This document shows positions 39,546-48,292 of a DNA stretch of 64,000 bases, in pieces. The stretch covers positions 620,001 to 684,000 of the forward strand of contig NZ_SLZQ01000001.1 of the NCBI RefSeq assembly GCF_004342585.1, given 5' to 3'. Each line of letters begins with the position of its first letter. Position 1 is the first letter of the stretch. Made by a program: the position numbers and the translations under genes. The stretch is from Paucimonas lemoignei (GTDB lineage Bacteria; Pseudomonadota; Gammaproteobacteria; Burkholderiales; Burkholderiaceae_D). Under the pieces are notes generated by a model. It did no database searches and had not been told where the DNA came from. It worked only from the letters and a program-made list of their open reading frames with translations.

Positions 39546-39574
39546 AAGTTAATGCGTGAGTTCGTTTTGGTCAA
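39546..39574 (-). promoter_or_regulatory. Sigma-70-type promoter of ilvBNC
   Basis: On the minus strand TTGACC (39574-39569), 17-base spacer and TAACTT (39551-39546). Initiation near 39540-39538 would give a ~330-base leader. Confidence 0.65.
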
Positions 39575-39738
39575 GTAATATTCGATTAATTCTCTTTGAA
39601 ATCAAGTATTTTGATTAAAAACATCTGCACAATTAAAAGCTTTTTTGCTAGCATGCGCACAGTTTACATTCAAGCATCCCGAAGGGACTTACCGAAGCAC
39701 CCCTAAGGCGGCGTCTTCCTTGTTACGCCCCACTTCGC

Positions 39739-40308
39739 ATGGCAACCGACAAAGAACTGTCCGAATTCCTCGAAAACGTCGAGCGCCGCGCCTTCAAGCA
39801 GGCAGTCTACGCAGTCCAGAAGGACGAGGCAGCCTTGGATATTGTTCAAGATGCAATGATCAAGCTGGCGGAAAAGTATGGCGACAGGCCTGCCGCAGAG
39901 CTCCCACCTCTTTTCCAGCGCATTCTGCAAAACGCCATCCATGACTATTTCAGGCGCGAAAAGGTTCGCAATACCTGGATAAGCCTGTTTTCCAGCCTTA
40001 TCGGCGATAAAGGCGACGACGAAGAATATGACTTACTGGAAAACTACGTTGCCGAGCAAGGCAATCAGGCTAGCGAATCGGGCGCGGATCAATTGGAGCG
40101 CGCGCAGATCCTAAACATCATTGAAAGTGAAGTGCAAAAGCTGCCAGCTCGTCAACGGCAAGCGTTTCTCATGCGTTATTGGGAAGATTTAGATGTAGCA
40201 GAAACGGCAGCCGCCATGGGATGCACGGAAGGCAGCGTAAAAACTCATTGCTCAAGAGCAACTCATGCATTGGCAGCGGCATTGAAAGCCAAGGGGATTT
40301 ATCTATGA
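39739..40308 (+). CDS. ECF-family RNA polymerase sigma factor (RpoE-like)
   Basis: The 189-residue protein has sigma region 2 (LDIVQDAMIKLAEKYG ... PLFQRILQNAIHDYFRR) at about 30-75, and region 4 (LPARQRQAFLMRYWEDL, then TAAAMGCTEGSVKTH) at about 135-175. No region 1 or 3 is present, as in ECF sigma factors. Between the two regions is an acidic linker of ~45 residues. No clear ribosome binding site precedes ATG 39739 and no other in-frame start is available close upstream. The stop overlaps the next start in ATGA, so the DUF3619 protein is made with it and may be its anti-sigma factor. Confidence 0.9.
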   Translation: MATDKELSEFLENVERRAFKQAVYAVQKDEAALDIVQDAMIKLAEKYGDRPAAELPPLFQRILQNAIHDYFRREKVRNTWISLFSSLIGDKGDDEEYDLLENYVAEQGNQASESGADQLERAQILNIIESEVQKLPARQRQAFLMRYWEDLDVAETAAAMGCTEGSVKTHCSRATHALAAALKAKGIYL

Positions 40309-40718
40309 ACGTCAAAGATTTGAATTTTGCCTATCGTGTCAAGCATGCACTTGACCAGAATCTTGAGAATCTTCCTGCTTCCACTGCCGAACGACTGGCT
40401 TCTGCACGCAAAATTGCCATGACCCGCAAAAAGCCTGAACCCTTGCATCTTCGGGTCGGAAGGCTGGCTCTAACCGGCCCTGGCCACATTGGCGATTATG
40501 TGCAGACCCGACTTTCCTGGATCGGTCGTGTCGGCGTCATGACTCCACTGCTGCTTGGCGCACTTGTTTTCGTCGGGCTGTATCAATTCGAAAACGAGCA
40601 GCGTATTGCGGAACTGGCTGAAATCGATGCAGCCGTCCTGGCTGACGATCTTCCCGTGGCCGCATACGTGGACAAGGGGTTCAATGCATATCTGGCTTCC
40701 CGAGACGACCAGCAATGA
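40305..40718 (+). CDS. DUF3619 membrane protein, candidate anti-sigma factor
   Basis: The 137-residue protein starts at ATG 40305, overlapping the sigma factor stop. An N-terminal ~75-residue cytoplasmic part (NFAYRVKHALDQNLENLPAS; Arg/Lys-rich) is followed by one membrane segment (GVMTPLLLGALVFVGLYQF, about 85-103) and a short ~30-residue tail with DLPVAAYVDKGFNAYL. This single-span layout directly behind an ECF sigma gene is typical of anti-sigma factors, but it lacks a recognisable zinc anti-sigma HX3CX2C motif. The role is inferred from position. Confidence 0.82.
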   Translation: MNVKDLNFAYRVKHALDQNLENLPASTAERLASARKIAMTRKKPEPLHLRVGRLALTGPGHIGDYVQTRLSWIGRVGVMTPLLLGALVFVGLYQFENEQRIAELAEIDAAVLADDLPVAAYVDKGFNAYLASRDDQQ

Positions 40719-41473
40719 CAGGATTGCGGAATCTGGCGGATTTGATTGCACGCTGCAGGGTTGTGTGCGGCGCCATTGCCATGATAGCTTTCACTACGCT
40801 TGCCGCTTGCACGCGCAACGACACTCCGCCGTCCGCGCAATCTGCCACGTCTGCATCCTCCGCCACGCCGGCAACCGAGTCTGCGGCAAATGGCAGCACC
40901 TCCATACCTTTGCCAGGATTTAGCACTACTGAGCCTGGAGGTCCGAGCTGGACTCAACTGACTCCGGCCCAACGGCAGATACTAGCTCCGCTGGCTGGCG
41001 AATGGAGCAAGATGGATGCCGTTCGCAAGAAGAAATGGCTGGAAATCGCAGGCAAATACGCACAAATGTCGCCCGGAGAGCAGCAGCGCATCCAGACGCG
41101 CATGCGTGAATGGGCGCAGTTGACCCCGGAACAGCGACGCCTGGCACGCGAAAATTATTCTCGAGTTAAGAAGCTCGGACCTGATCAAAAATCGGCAAAG
41201 TGGGAGCATTACAAAAACCTTCCCACTGAAGAAAAAGAAAAACTTGCGGCAAAAGCAGATAAAAAGAAAAACGTAGTGAACTTGCCAAAAGCCAGAGTTA
41301 ACACGCCGCCGTTGCAGCCATCGCCTTCAACATCTGTGCTACCATCCGCCCCGACAACCAGCACTGGTACCTCCATATTGACTACGCCATCGACGACAGT
41401 GAATGCGCCACCTGTCAACAACGGGGAAATGGGGGGTGTTTCCGGGGACCCCATGTCTGCTCCAGCGAGATAA
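40715..41473 (+). CDS. DUF3106 lipoprotein/periplasmic protein
   Basis: The 252-residue protein overlaps the DUF3619 stop by 4 bases. The N-terminus has a hydrophobic signal ending LAAC (about residue 32), so lipid attachment is likely. A Ser/Ala/Thr-rich linker follows, then the DUF3106 core with repeats of a Trp/Leu motif: WTQLTPAQRQILAPLAGEW, KKKWLEIAGKYAQMSPGEQ and REWAQLTPEQRRLARENY. The C-terminal ~70 residues are Pro/Thr/Ser-rich. The function is unknown; the repeated helical motif resembles periplasmic sensors or chaperone-like proteins such as heavy-metal resistance proteins, but this is only resemblance. Confidence 0.85.
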   Translation: MTGLRNLADLIARCRVVCGAIAMIAFTTLAACTRNDTPPSAQSATSASSATPATESAANGSTSIPLPGFSTTEPGGPSWTQLTPAQRQILAPLAGEWSKMDAVRKKKWLEIAGKYAQMSPGEQQRIQTRMREWAQLTPEQRRLARENYSRVKKLGPDQKSAKWEHYKNLPTEEKEKLAAKADKKKNVVNLPKARVNTPPLQPSPSTSVLPSAPTTSTGTSILTTPSTTVNAPPVNNGEMGGVSGDPMSAPAR

Positions 41474-41488
41474 CAAGCGTTTAATCAT

Positions 41489-42010
41489 TTGAAAAATATC
41501 GCCCCTCCACTCAAGCGCCGACTGGCGAGCATGTTGTACGAATCGCTGCTGCTGTTCGGCGTACTTTTCATCGCCGGATGGCTGTTTTCCACGCTCCTGC
41601 AGCAACGCCATGCACTTTATCTGCGACATGCGCAGCAAGTCTGGCTGTTGTTTGTGCTTGGTGCCTATTTCGTATGGTTCTGGACGCACGGCGGCCAGAC
41701 CCTGGCAATGAAGACCTGGCATATCCGGCTCGTTGGGGTGGACGGCAAACCGGTAACGGTATGGCGCGCGATCCTGCGCTACCTGCTGGCCTGGCTCTGG
41801 TTCCTGCCCGGGCTTGCCGTTGCCTGGGCATTACATGCCCATACCTGGACGCTGGTATTGATTCCCGTTGCGAACATGATCGCGTGGGCACTTGCCACAT
41901 ACCTGGACCCACAGCGCCAGTTCCTACATGACAGGTTCGCCGGTACGCGACTGGTGGTGTCGCCACCTCTGGTCAAGCCGAAGAAGCCCGCAAGCGTCGC
42001 GCCGCAGTAA
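41489..42010 (+). CDS. RDD family membrane protein
   Basis: The 173-residue protein has four hydrophobic segments. The RDD-type features are an Arg-rich start (PLKRRLASMLYESLLL), GGQTLAMKTWHIRLVGVDGKPV in short parts (QTLAMKTWHIRLV), and the C-terminal QFLHDRFAGTRLV (the second Asp motif). RDD proteins are small transporters or envelope proteins of mostly unknown role. The start is probably TTG 41489, because the conserved RRLASMLYE lies before the first ATG at 41531; no clear ribosome binding site is visible. It follows DUF3106 by 15 bases, so it probably belongs to the sigma-factor operon. Confidence 0.82.
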   Translation: MKNIAPPLKRRLASMLYESLLLFGVLFIAGWLFSTLLQQRHALYLRHAQQVWLLFVLGAYFVWFWTHGGQTLAMKTWHIRLVGVDGKPVTVWRAILRYLLAWLWFLPGLAVAWALHAHTWTLVLIPVANMIAWALATYLDPQRQFLHDRFAGTRLVVSPPLVKPKKPASVAPQ

Positions 42011-42120
42011 ACTTATTCCCTCTTACAAACTCGGGACGCAAAAACAAGCATGCCGTCCCGACACAGGTAGCCCAGCGCGTCCTGCGATACACTTTCATTT
42101 CGGCTGACTTTTACCCCGCT

Positions 42121-43131
42121 ATGGTCGCGCTGATTTCCAGACTGATCTTGCTTGCGCAGTTGCTCATTACTGCCGGCATTACCTTGGTGCTGATTCATTT
42201 CGCCCAATTTCGCATCCTTCCGGCTGCAACGATCAGCATCGCCATACTGATCGCGGTACGGATGCTCATCACTGCCAATAACTTTCGCCTGGCTTGCCGC
42301 TTTCGCAGCGAAACGCCGCAGCAATTTCGCATTTCGCTTTTGCAGGCATGCCGGCTCTATCTGGAAGAGTTCTGCTCGACCATGATCACATCATCATGGA
42401 CCATGCCGTTTCGGGCACTGCGCATATACATCGCCACCCAGCCGAAAGGAATCCCGGTATTGCTGATTCATGGCTACGGCTGCAATAGCGGATACTGGCG
42501 CAGCATGAGCCGTGCTCTGCGGGAGGCGGGGATCACGCATCATGCAGTGAACCTGGAGCCGGTATTCGGAGATATTGACGACTTCGTCCCGGAAGTGCGT
42601 GAAGCCATTGAAACGCTATGTCGGAAAAGCGGCCACCAGCGCATCATCCTGCTATGCCACAGCATGGGAGGCCTGGTGGCGCGTGCGTATTTATGCGCCC
42701 ACGGCACATCCAACATCGCGAAGGTCATCACGCTCGGCACGCCTCACCATGGCACTGCGCTGGCGGAATTCGGCGCCGGGCTCAACAGCGAACAAATGCG
42801 CTGGATAAGCCATACACAGGACCAACACAGCAAATTGCGAGAAGGCGCACTCGCCATGGTAGACATTGCGGAAAGCTGTCCGGCAGGCTGCAACGGCATG
42901 CCCGGACACTGGCTCAAGCAACTGGCGAAGCGTGAAGACCCGGCACACTACAAGTTGTTCACTTCGATCTATTCGCATCAGGACAACATCATCGCGCCGC
43001 AGACATCCTCGCATTTGCCGGGTGCATACAATATCGAGCTGCATGGAATCGGTCACGTGGCGTTGGGCTTGAATTCGCGCGTGCTGCAAATCGTTATCGA
43101 TGAAATTCTCGCCACCAATCAGCAAGATTAA
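42121..43131 (+). CDS. Membrane-anchored alpha/beta hydrolase, lipase-like
   Basis: The 336-residue protein has two hydrophobic segments at the N-terminus (about 5-25 and 33-50), then an alpha/beta-hydrolase domain. The oxyanion region is VLLIHGYGCNSGYW (about 113-126). The nucleophile elbow reads CHSMGG with Ser181; the family consensus is GXSXG, so the first Gly is Cys. Asp in YSHQDNII and His in GIGHVALGL complete a likely triad. The layout resembles triacylglycerol lipases and esterases anchored in the inner membrane. It lies ~110 bases behind the RDD gene; the start lacks a strong ribosome binding site. Confidence 0.85.
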   Translation: MVALISRLILLAQLLITAGITLVLIHFAQFRILPAATISIAILIAVRMLITANNFRLACRFRSETPQQFRISLLQACRLYLEEFCSTMITSSWTMPFRALRIYIATQPKGIPVLLIHGYGCNSGYWRSMSRALREAGITHHAVNLEPVFGDIDDFVPEVREAIETLCRKSGHQRIILLCHSMGGLVARAYLCAHGTSNIAKVITLGTPHHGTALAEFGAGLNSEQMRWISHTQDQHSKLREGALAMVDIAESCPAGCNGMPGHWLKQLAKREDPAHYKLFTSIYSHQDNIIAPQTSSHLPGAYNIELHGIGHVALGLNSRVLQIVIDEILATNQQD

Positions 43132-43168
43132 CCAAACTATCCCGCTGCCAGAAAAAGGAACTGACACC

Positions 43169-43771
43169 ATGAAATTGAAATCGGTCTGCGTGTATTGCGG
43201 CTCATCGCCGGGCATTCTTCCTGCCTACGCCGACGCTGCGCGTGAATTAGCCCGCGAACTGGTCGCGCGCGACATTGCCCTTGTCTACGGTGGCGGCAAA
43301 GTCGGCTTGATGGGCGTGATCGCCAACGAAGTCATGCATCTTGGAGGCCAGGCAACCGGAATCATTCCTTCGGCACTGATGCAATGGGAAGTCGGTCACC
43401 ATGGCCTGACTGAGCTGCATGTGGTCAAGGACATGCACGAACGCAAAGCCATGATGGCGCAGCTATCCGACGGCTTTATCGCCATGCCCGGGGGACTGGG
43501 CACCATGGAAGAATTGTTCGAAACCCTGACCTGGGCTCAACTGGGGTTTCATGACAAGCCGATCGGCTTATTGAACGTGGCCGGATTTTACGATGGTTTG
43601 CTCGGCTTTGTGCAGCAGATGGTCACGCAGGGCTTCGTCAAAGCTGCGCAGGCAGACCTGCTGATGCATGAAGAACATCCCGATAAGCTGCTGGAGCGAT
43701 TCCGGCAATTCGAACCCGGAACCCACCAGCACAAGCTCGATACGGGCACCGCCAAATCGGTGCTGCCGTAA
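43169..43771 (+). CDS. LOG family nucleoside 5'-monophosphate phosphoribohydrolase
   Basis: The 200-residue cytosolic protein has the Rossmann-like LOG signature: VCVYCGSSPG at the start, VYGGGKVGLMG, and the catalytic PGGLGTMEE motif with the upstream ERKAMM. Relatives release a base from nucleoside monophosphates (cytokinin-activating enzymes in plants). ATG 43169 follows AAAGGAA; a longer frame starting at 43100 would overlap the hydrolase end. It ends 12 bases from the convergent PLP-enzyme gene. Confidence 0.93.
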   Translation: MKLKSVCVYCGSSPGILPAYADAARELARELVARDIALVYGGGKVGLMGVIANEVMHLGGQATGIIPSALMQWEVGHHGLTELHVVKDMHERKAMMAQLSDGFIAMPGGLGTMEELFETLTWAQLGFHDKPIGLLNVAGFYDGLLGFVQQMVTQGFVKAAQADLLMHEEHPDKLLERFRQFEPGTHQHKLDTGTAKSVLP

Positions 43772-43783
43772 CCTGATGCAAAT

Positions 43784-45025
43784 TTAAGCGTCGAGCGCCT
43801 GCCTGAAATCCTCGACCAGATCGGCAGTATCCTCGATGCCCACGGAAACGCGAATCAGCGATTCGGCGATGCCCATGCTGGCACGGCGTTCAGGGCCCAT
43901 CTCGTAGAAGATGGTATGCGCAACCGGAATTACCAAGGTGCGGGTATCGCCCAGATTACTTGCGGGCACAGCCAGTTTGAGGCGATTCAGGTAATCGAAG
44001 CAATCGACCCCATCCTTCAGTTCGAAACTGAACAAGCTGCCATAGGCCTTGAACAATTCCTTGGCCAGGGCATGCTGAGGATGCGAAGGCAGGCCGGGAT
44101 AGTGCACGGCACTGACGCGTTCATCGGCTTGCAGCATCTGTGCAAGCGCCAAAGCATTGGCGCATTCGCGCTCCTGGCGCAGCGCCATGGTTTCAGCGCC
44201 GACTGCGATGTGATGCGCCGCTTCCGGCCCAAGCGCACTGCCGAAATCGCGCAAGGCCTTGGCACGCAATTGCGCCATGCCCCACTGCTGCACCGGATTA
44301 CGCTTGTAATTGTCGTAGATGTTCGGGAAGGCGCTCCAGTCATAGAGGCCAGTATCAGTCAGTGCGCCACCCAGCGCAATGCCATGCCCGCCGATCGACT
44401 TGGTCAGCGAATTCACCACCAGCCCGGCGCCGACCTGCTTCGGCTTGAACAGGTAAGGCGAGGTCATCGTATTGTCGACGACGTAAAGGATGCCGCGCTG
44501 GCGGCAGAGTTCGCCGATACGCGCCAGGTCGGCGATCTGCGTGCGCGGATTGGCGATGGTTTCGACAAAGACGATGCGCGTGGCCGGCGTCAGTGCCGCC
44601 TCGACATTGGCAACATCGGTGGCATCGACGAAAGTAACGTTGGCACCCTGCGCGTTAACCGTCTGCCAAAGGCTGTTTGTATTCCCGAACAGGAAAGACG
44701 ACGAAACCACGTGATCCCCCGCGCGCAGTAAGGCTTGCGCCAGCGCGCCGATCGCCGCCATGCCGGTTGAGAAGCACAGCGTCGACAAGCCCTCTTCCAT
44801 GCGCGTGATCTTGTCTTCCAGCGCGGAGACGGTCGGATTGCCCTGGCGACCATAGCGGTAGCCAGGCTTCTTGCCCTGGAATACTTCCGCCAGCTCGCGC
44901 GCGTCCTTGTAACCGAAGGCTACCGAGGTGTGGATCGGCTTGTGCAGCGAACCGTGCTCGATCGCCTTTTGCCGGTCGCTGTGCAGGATGGTGGTGGTAA
45001 AGCCGTATTTCTTACTATCGTTCAT
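43784..45025 (-). CDS. Cys/Met metabolism PLP-dependent enzyme (cystathionine gamma-synthase family)
   Basis: The 413-residue enzyme belongs to the trans-sulfuration family. PLP-site features are YGRQGNPTVSALEDKI (phosphate-binding Tyr/Arg), FSTGMAAIGALAQAL and the Schiff-base Lys in VVNSLTKSIGGHG. In many betaproteobacteria the gene after purF is metZ (O-succinylhomoserine sulfhydrylase); here the KSIGGHG and YRYGRQGN contexts differ from the usual MetZ, so cystathionine gamma-synthase, O-acetylhomoserine sulfhydrylase or gamma-lyase activity all remain possible. It lies 26 bases after purF and is probably co-transcribed. Confidence 0.88.
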   Translation of the reverse strand: MNDSKKYGFTTTILHSDRQKAIEHGSLHKPIHTSVAFGYKDARELAEVFQGKKPGYRYGRQGNPTVSALEDKITRMEEGLSTLCFSTGMAAIGALAQALLRAGDHVVSSSFLFGNTNSLWQTVNAQGANVTFVDATDVANVEAALTPATRIVFVETIANPRTQIADLARIGELCRQRGILYVVDNTMTSPYLFKPKQVGAGLVVNSLTKSIGGHGIALGGALTDTGLYDWSAFPNIYDNYKRNPVQQWGMAQLRAKALRDFGSALGPEAAHHIAVGAETMALRQERECANALALAQMLQADERVSAVHYPGLPSHPQHALAKELFKAYGSLFSFELKDGVDCFDYLNRLKLAVPASNLGDTRTLVIPVAHTIFYEMGPERRASMGIAESLIRVSVGIEDTADLVEDFRQALDA

Positions 45026-45051
45026 GGTAAATCGGTTTGATGCGGTTCGGC

Positions 45052-46572
45052 TTAGTCGACCTGCGCAAGGTTCAGGTTCAGTTGCGAACGCACCAGGTCT
45101 TCATTGACTGGTTTCGGGTTATTCCGGGCGAATTCGATGCGGTCAAGGTAATCGCGCGAAATATCGCCGGTGATGTAATCGCCTGTGAAGCAGGATGCTT
45201 CGAAACGCTGCAATGCCGGGTTGACATCGCGAATCGAGCGCAACAAGGCTTCCACGTCCTGGTACACCAGGGCGTCGGCGGTAATCTCGCGACAGACCTC
45301 TTCTTCACTGCGTCCGGAAGCGATCAATTCATTCCGCGTCGGCATATCGATGCCATACACATTCGGGAATTTCACCGGCGGCGCTGCGGAAGCAAAGATC
45401 ACGCGACGCGCACCGGCTTCGCGGGCCATCTGCACGATTTCGCGGCTGGTGGTGCCACGCACGATCGAGTCATCGACCAGCAGCACGCTCTTGCCCTTGA
45501 ATTCGGCACCGATGGCATTGAGCTTCTGGCGCACCGATTTCTTACGCGTGCCCTGTCCCGGCATGATGAAGGTGCGACCGATGTAGCGGTTCTTGATCAA
45601 GCCTTCGCGATAACTCAGGTTGAGCTTGTGTGCCAGTTCCATGGCGGCAGGACGCGAGGAATCCGGAATCGGCATGACGACATCGATATCGCCGCCGGCG
45701 AATTGCTTGCGTACTTTCTCGGCAAGGTATTCGCCCATCTTCAGGCGGGTGGCATAAACGGAAGCGCCATCGATGACCGAATCGGGACGGGCAAAATAAA
45801 CGAATTCGAAAGCGCAGGGATTGAGCAATGGGCTATCCGCGCATTGCTGCTGGTAGAGCTTGCGGTCTTCGTCGATGAAGATTGCTTCGCCCGGCGTAAC
45901 ATCACGCAGGAAGCGGAAGCCGAGCCCTTCCAGCGCTACCGACTCGCTCGCCACCATGTATTCAACGCCCTTCTCGCTTTCATTAACGCCGATACACAGC
46001 GGACGAATACCGAAAGGATCGCGGAAGGCCAGCATGCCGTAACCGGCAATGTGCGCCACCACTGCATAGGAGCCGCGCACGCGCTTGTGCACCATCGCCA
46101 CAGCCCTGAACAGCGCAGCCGGATCGAGCGAATAGCCGGTGGTGGATTCCTGGATTTCATGAGCCAGCACGTTCAGCAGGACTTCGGAATCGGAATCCGT
46201 ATTGATGTGGCGGCGATCATTCTTGAACATCTCGATCTTGAGCTGTTCCCAGTTGGTCAGGTTGCCGTTGTGCGCCATGATGATGCCGAATGGCGCATTG
46301 ACGTAGAAAGGCTGCGCCTCTTCCTCGCTGCTGGCCGAACCGGCGGTCGGATAGCGGACCTGGCCGACGCCGGCATTACCCGGCAGCGAGCGCATGTTAC
46401 GGGTGCGGAAGACATCCTTCACCATGCCATTGGCCTTATGCATGGAAAACTTGTTGCCATGGCTGGTTGCGATGCCGGCTGCATCCTGACCGCGATGCTG
46501 CAACAGCAGCAGCGCGTCATAAATCAGCTGGTTGACCGGGGAGTGAGAAACTACGCCAACAATGCCACACAT
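45052..46572 (-). CDS. purF: Amidophosphoribosyltransferase
   Basis: The 506-residue enzyme catalyses the first committed step of purine synthesis. Cys2 (MCGIVGVVSH) is the glutaminase nucleophile after Met removal. The PRPP-binding motif VLLVDDSIVRGTTSREIV lies at about 365-382. No N-terminal propeptide or Fe-S Cys set is seen, as in the E. coli type. A good ribosome binding site (GAGGAG) precedes ATG 46572. It follows cvpA, the standard order in proteobacteria. Confidence 0.97.
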   Translation of the reverse strand: MCGIVGVVSHSPVNQLIYDALLLLQHRGQDAAGIATSHGNKFSMHKANGMVKDVFRTRNMRSLPGNAGVGQVRYPTAGSASSEEEAQPFYVNAPFGIIMAHNGNLTNWEQLKIEMFKNDRRHINTDSDSEVLLNVLAHEIQESTTGYSLDPAALFRAVAMVHKRVRGSYAVVAHIAGYGMLAFRDPFGIRPLCIGVNESEKGVEYMVASESVALEGLGFRFLRDVTPGEAIFIDEDRKLYQQQCADSPLLNPCAFEFVYFARPDSVIDGASVYATRLKMGEYLAEKVRKQFAGGDIDVVMPIPDSSRPAAMELAHKLNLSYREGLIKNRYIGRTFIMPGQGTRKKSVRQKLNAIGAEFKGKSVLLVDDSIVRGTTSREIVQMAREAGARRVIFASAAPPVKFPNVYGIDMPTRNELIASGRSEEEVCREITADALVYQDVEALLRSIRDVNPALQRFEASCFTGDYITGDISRDYLDRIEFARNNPKPVNEDLVRSQLNLNLAQVD

Positions 46573-46708
46573 GGTGGACTCCTCAACTAAGACAAAATTC
46601 GCTACATATCAGGATGGAACCAGTACTCAGCTCCATCCCGCAATCCAGACATCAATGACAGATCAGCTTGCCGTTTAACGCGCCGCCTCTGCTCATTCGA
46701 TGCCAAAA

Positions 46709-47197
46709 CTAATAATTCACGTTTCTGGCAAGCGCACCAGGCAAAAACGGCTTCACGGTTCGGGCCGCGGTTTCCGCCATCGGGCTCAGCAAGGCATCCT
46801 TCCAGAATGGCTGCTGCGGGATGGCTGTCAGTCCGCATACCATCACGGCAGCCAGCACCAGCACCAGACCGCGCGCCAACCCGAACAAGCCGCCCAATCC
46901 ACGATCCGCAACGCTCAACCCGCTGCGCCGGATGATGGCATCGACAGCAAGCGCAAACAGCGCCATCAACAATCTTACGCCAATAAACAAAACGATGAAG
47001 GCAACGATCAGCCGCATTGCCGTGCCGGGGATCACGTCTCCCAGCATGGACGCCAGTTCCTGGCCATAGGCGTTTGCAACCACCAGCGCCACGATCCAGC
47101 TTAGAAGAGACAATACTTCCTTGATCAAACCGCGCAATGTGCTGATGACAACCGAGCAAACCAGCACGAACAGCACCAGATAATCGAATATCGTCAC
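46709..47197 (-). CDS. cvpA: CvpA family membrane protein
   Basis: The 162-residue inner-membrane protein has four hydrophobic segments. It carries the family pattern FDYLVLFVLVCSVVISTLRGLIKEVLSLLSW in short motifs (RGLIKEVLSLLSW) and GGLFGLARGLVLV. In E. coli CvpA is needed for colicin V production and envelope resistance; its biochemical role is not known. The start is GTG 47197. It lies between the SPOR-domain gene and purF; the 136-base gap before purF has no terminator. Confidence 0.9.
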   Translation of the reverse strand: MTIFDYLVLFVLVCSVVISTLRGLIKEVLSLLSWIVALVVANAYGQELASMLGDVIPGTAMRLIVAFIVLFIGVRLLMALFALAVDAIIRRSGLSVADRGLGGLFGLARGLVLVLAAVMVCGLTAIPQQPFWKDALLSPMAETAARTVKPFLPGALARNVNY

Positions 47198-47221
47198 GCG
47201 CAGCTACCCGCCTTTTGCCTT

Positions 47222-48223
47222 TTACTCACCCAGCGGAACCAGGCTGCCGTTTAGTCCCAGCTTGACCAGGCGGGCGCGCATTTTCTCCGCCTCTTCCTTG
47301 CTGGCGAACGGGCCGACACGGACCCGGATGCGTTCTCCGCTGGCAGTTGGCACTTTCTGGGTCTGGCTGGCAATTCCGGCCGCTTTAAGCTTGGCACGCA
47401 ATTCATTGACCTTGTCCTGGCTGGAAAGTGCTGCCACCTGGATAGAATATTTGCCCGATTTGTTGTCGCTTGCCGATTTGGCAGCATCCTGCTTGGCGCT
47501 GCCTTTGCCTTCCAGGATAGCCATCGCGCGTTCAGTCTCGCGATCGCTTGAGGCCGATGGCTTTGCGCTGCTCTTGACATCCTTGTCATGTGCTTCAGGT
47601 TTTGAAGACGATTTGGATTCGCTCTTTGCTGCGCCATGCGTTTCCGCTGCGGCGAGCTTGTCGCTGGATGACGCCGGCTTGGCAGCCGGTCCAGGCTTAT
47701 CGACAGCTTGCGTCTTTGTTACGACCGGAGTGGAGCGTTCGGCAGGTGCTGCTGTGGCTGCATTGCCTTGTTGCGAAGAGCCAGAAATTTTTTGCGCACC
47801 GGTGGTTGCGGTAGGCGCCGATGGCATCACCGGAGCATGCGTATCGGCGGCAGCATCAGCCGGCTCGATGATCTGTTCGGAAGGATCAAGCGCGTCAGCC
47901 TGCGGCACGCGGCGTGGAACGGGCGACTGATCCTTAGATGGAATCCTGATATCGATGTCATGCGCGATCGGCTTGGGTTCCGCATCCAGCACCATGGGCA
48001 AGCCAATCACGGCGGCCAGCACGAGCGTGACGGCGCCGATCAGGCGGCGGCGCGCACGTTTCTTTTCCGGCAAAACCGGATCATTGGCTTCATCTTCCGA
48101 TGCCGACTTGCGCCTGGCACGCGCACGTTTCGGTTTCGGCTCGTCTGCGGCCCGCGAAAATGAATTGTCATCATCCGGGGTTTCCTGCTTATTATTTTTG
48201 CGGAACAACGAGGACAAGCTCAT
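47222..48223 (-). CDS. SPOR domain-containing cell-division/envelope protein (DedD-like)
   Basis: The 333-residue protein has an N-terminal basic cytoplasmic part with KPKRARARRK and KKRARRR (about 30-60), one membrane segment (LIGAVTLVLAAVIGLPMVL, about 61-79), a long Pro/Ser/Ala/Lys-rich periplasmic linker, and a C-terminal SPOR domain (KYSIQVAALSSQDKVNELR to GLNGSLVPLGE, about 255-333). SPOR domains bind denuded glycan at division sites. Position between folC and cvpA is that of dedD in proteobacteria. Confidence 0.9.
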   Translation of the reverse strand: MSLSSLFRKNNKQETPDDDNSFSRAADEPKPKRARARRKSASEDEANDPVLPEKKRARRRLIGAVTLVLAAVIGLPMVLDAEPKPIAHDIDIRIPSKDQSPVPRRVPQADALDPSEQIIEPADAAADTHAPVMPSAPTATTGAQKISGSSQQGNAATAAPAERSTPVVTKTQAVDKPGPAAKPASSSDKLAAAETHGAAKSESKSSSKPEAHDKDVKSSAKPSASSDRETERAMAILEGKGSAKQDAAKSASDNKSGKYSIQVAALSSQDKVNELRAKLKAAGIASQTQKVPTASGERIRVRVGPFASKEEAEKMRARLVKLGLNGSLVPLGE

Positions 48224-48292
48224 GCGATCAGTTTTGTGGTTGCGAAGAAGATGGCGTGCAAGGTTGCGTACGACTTGGACTAACTTCTGGCC

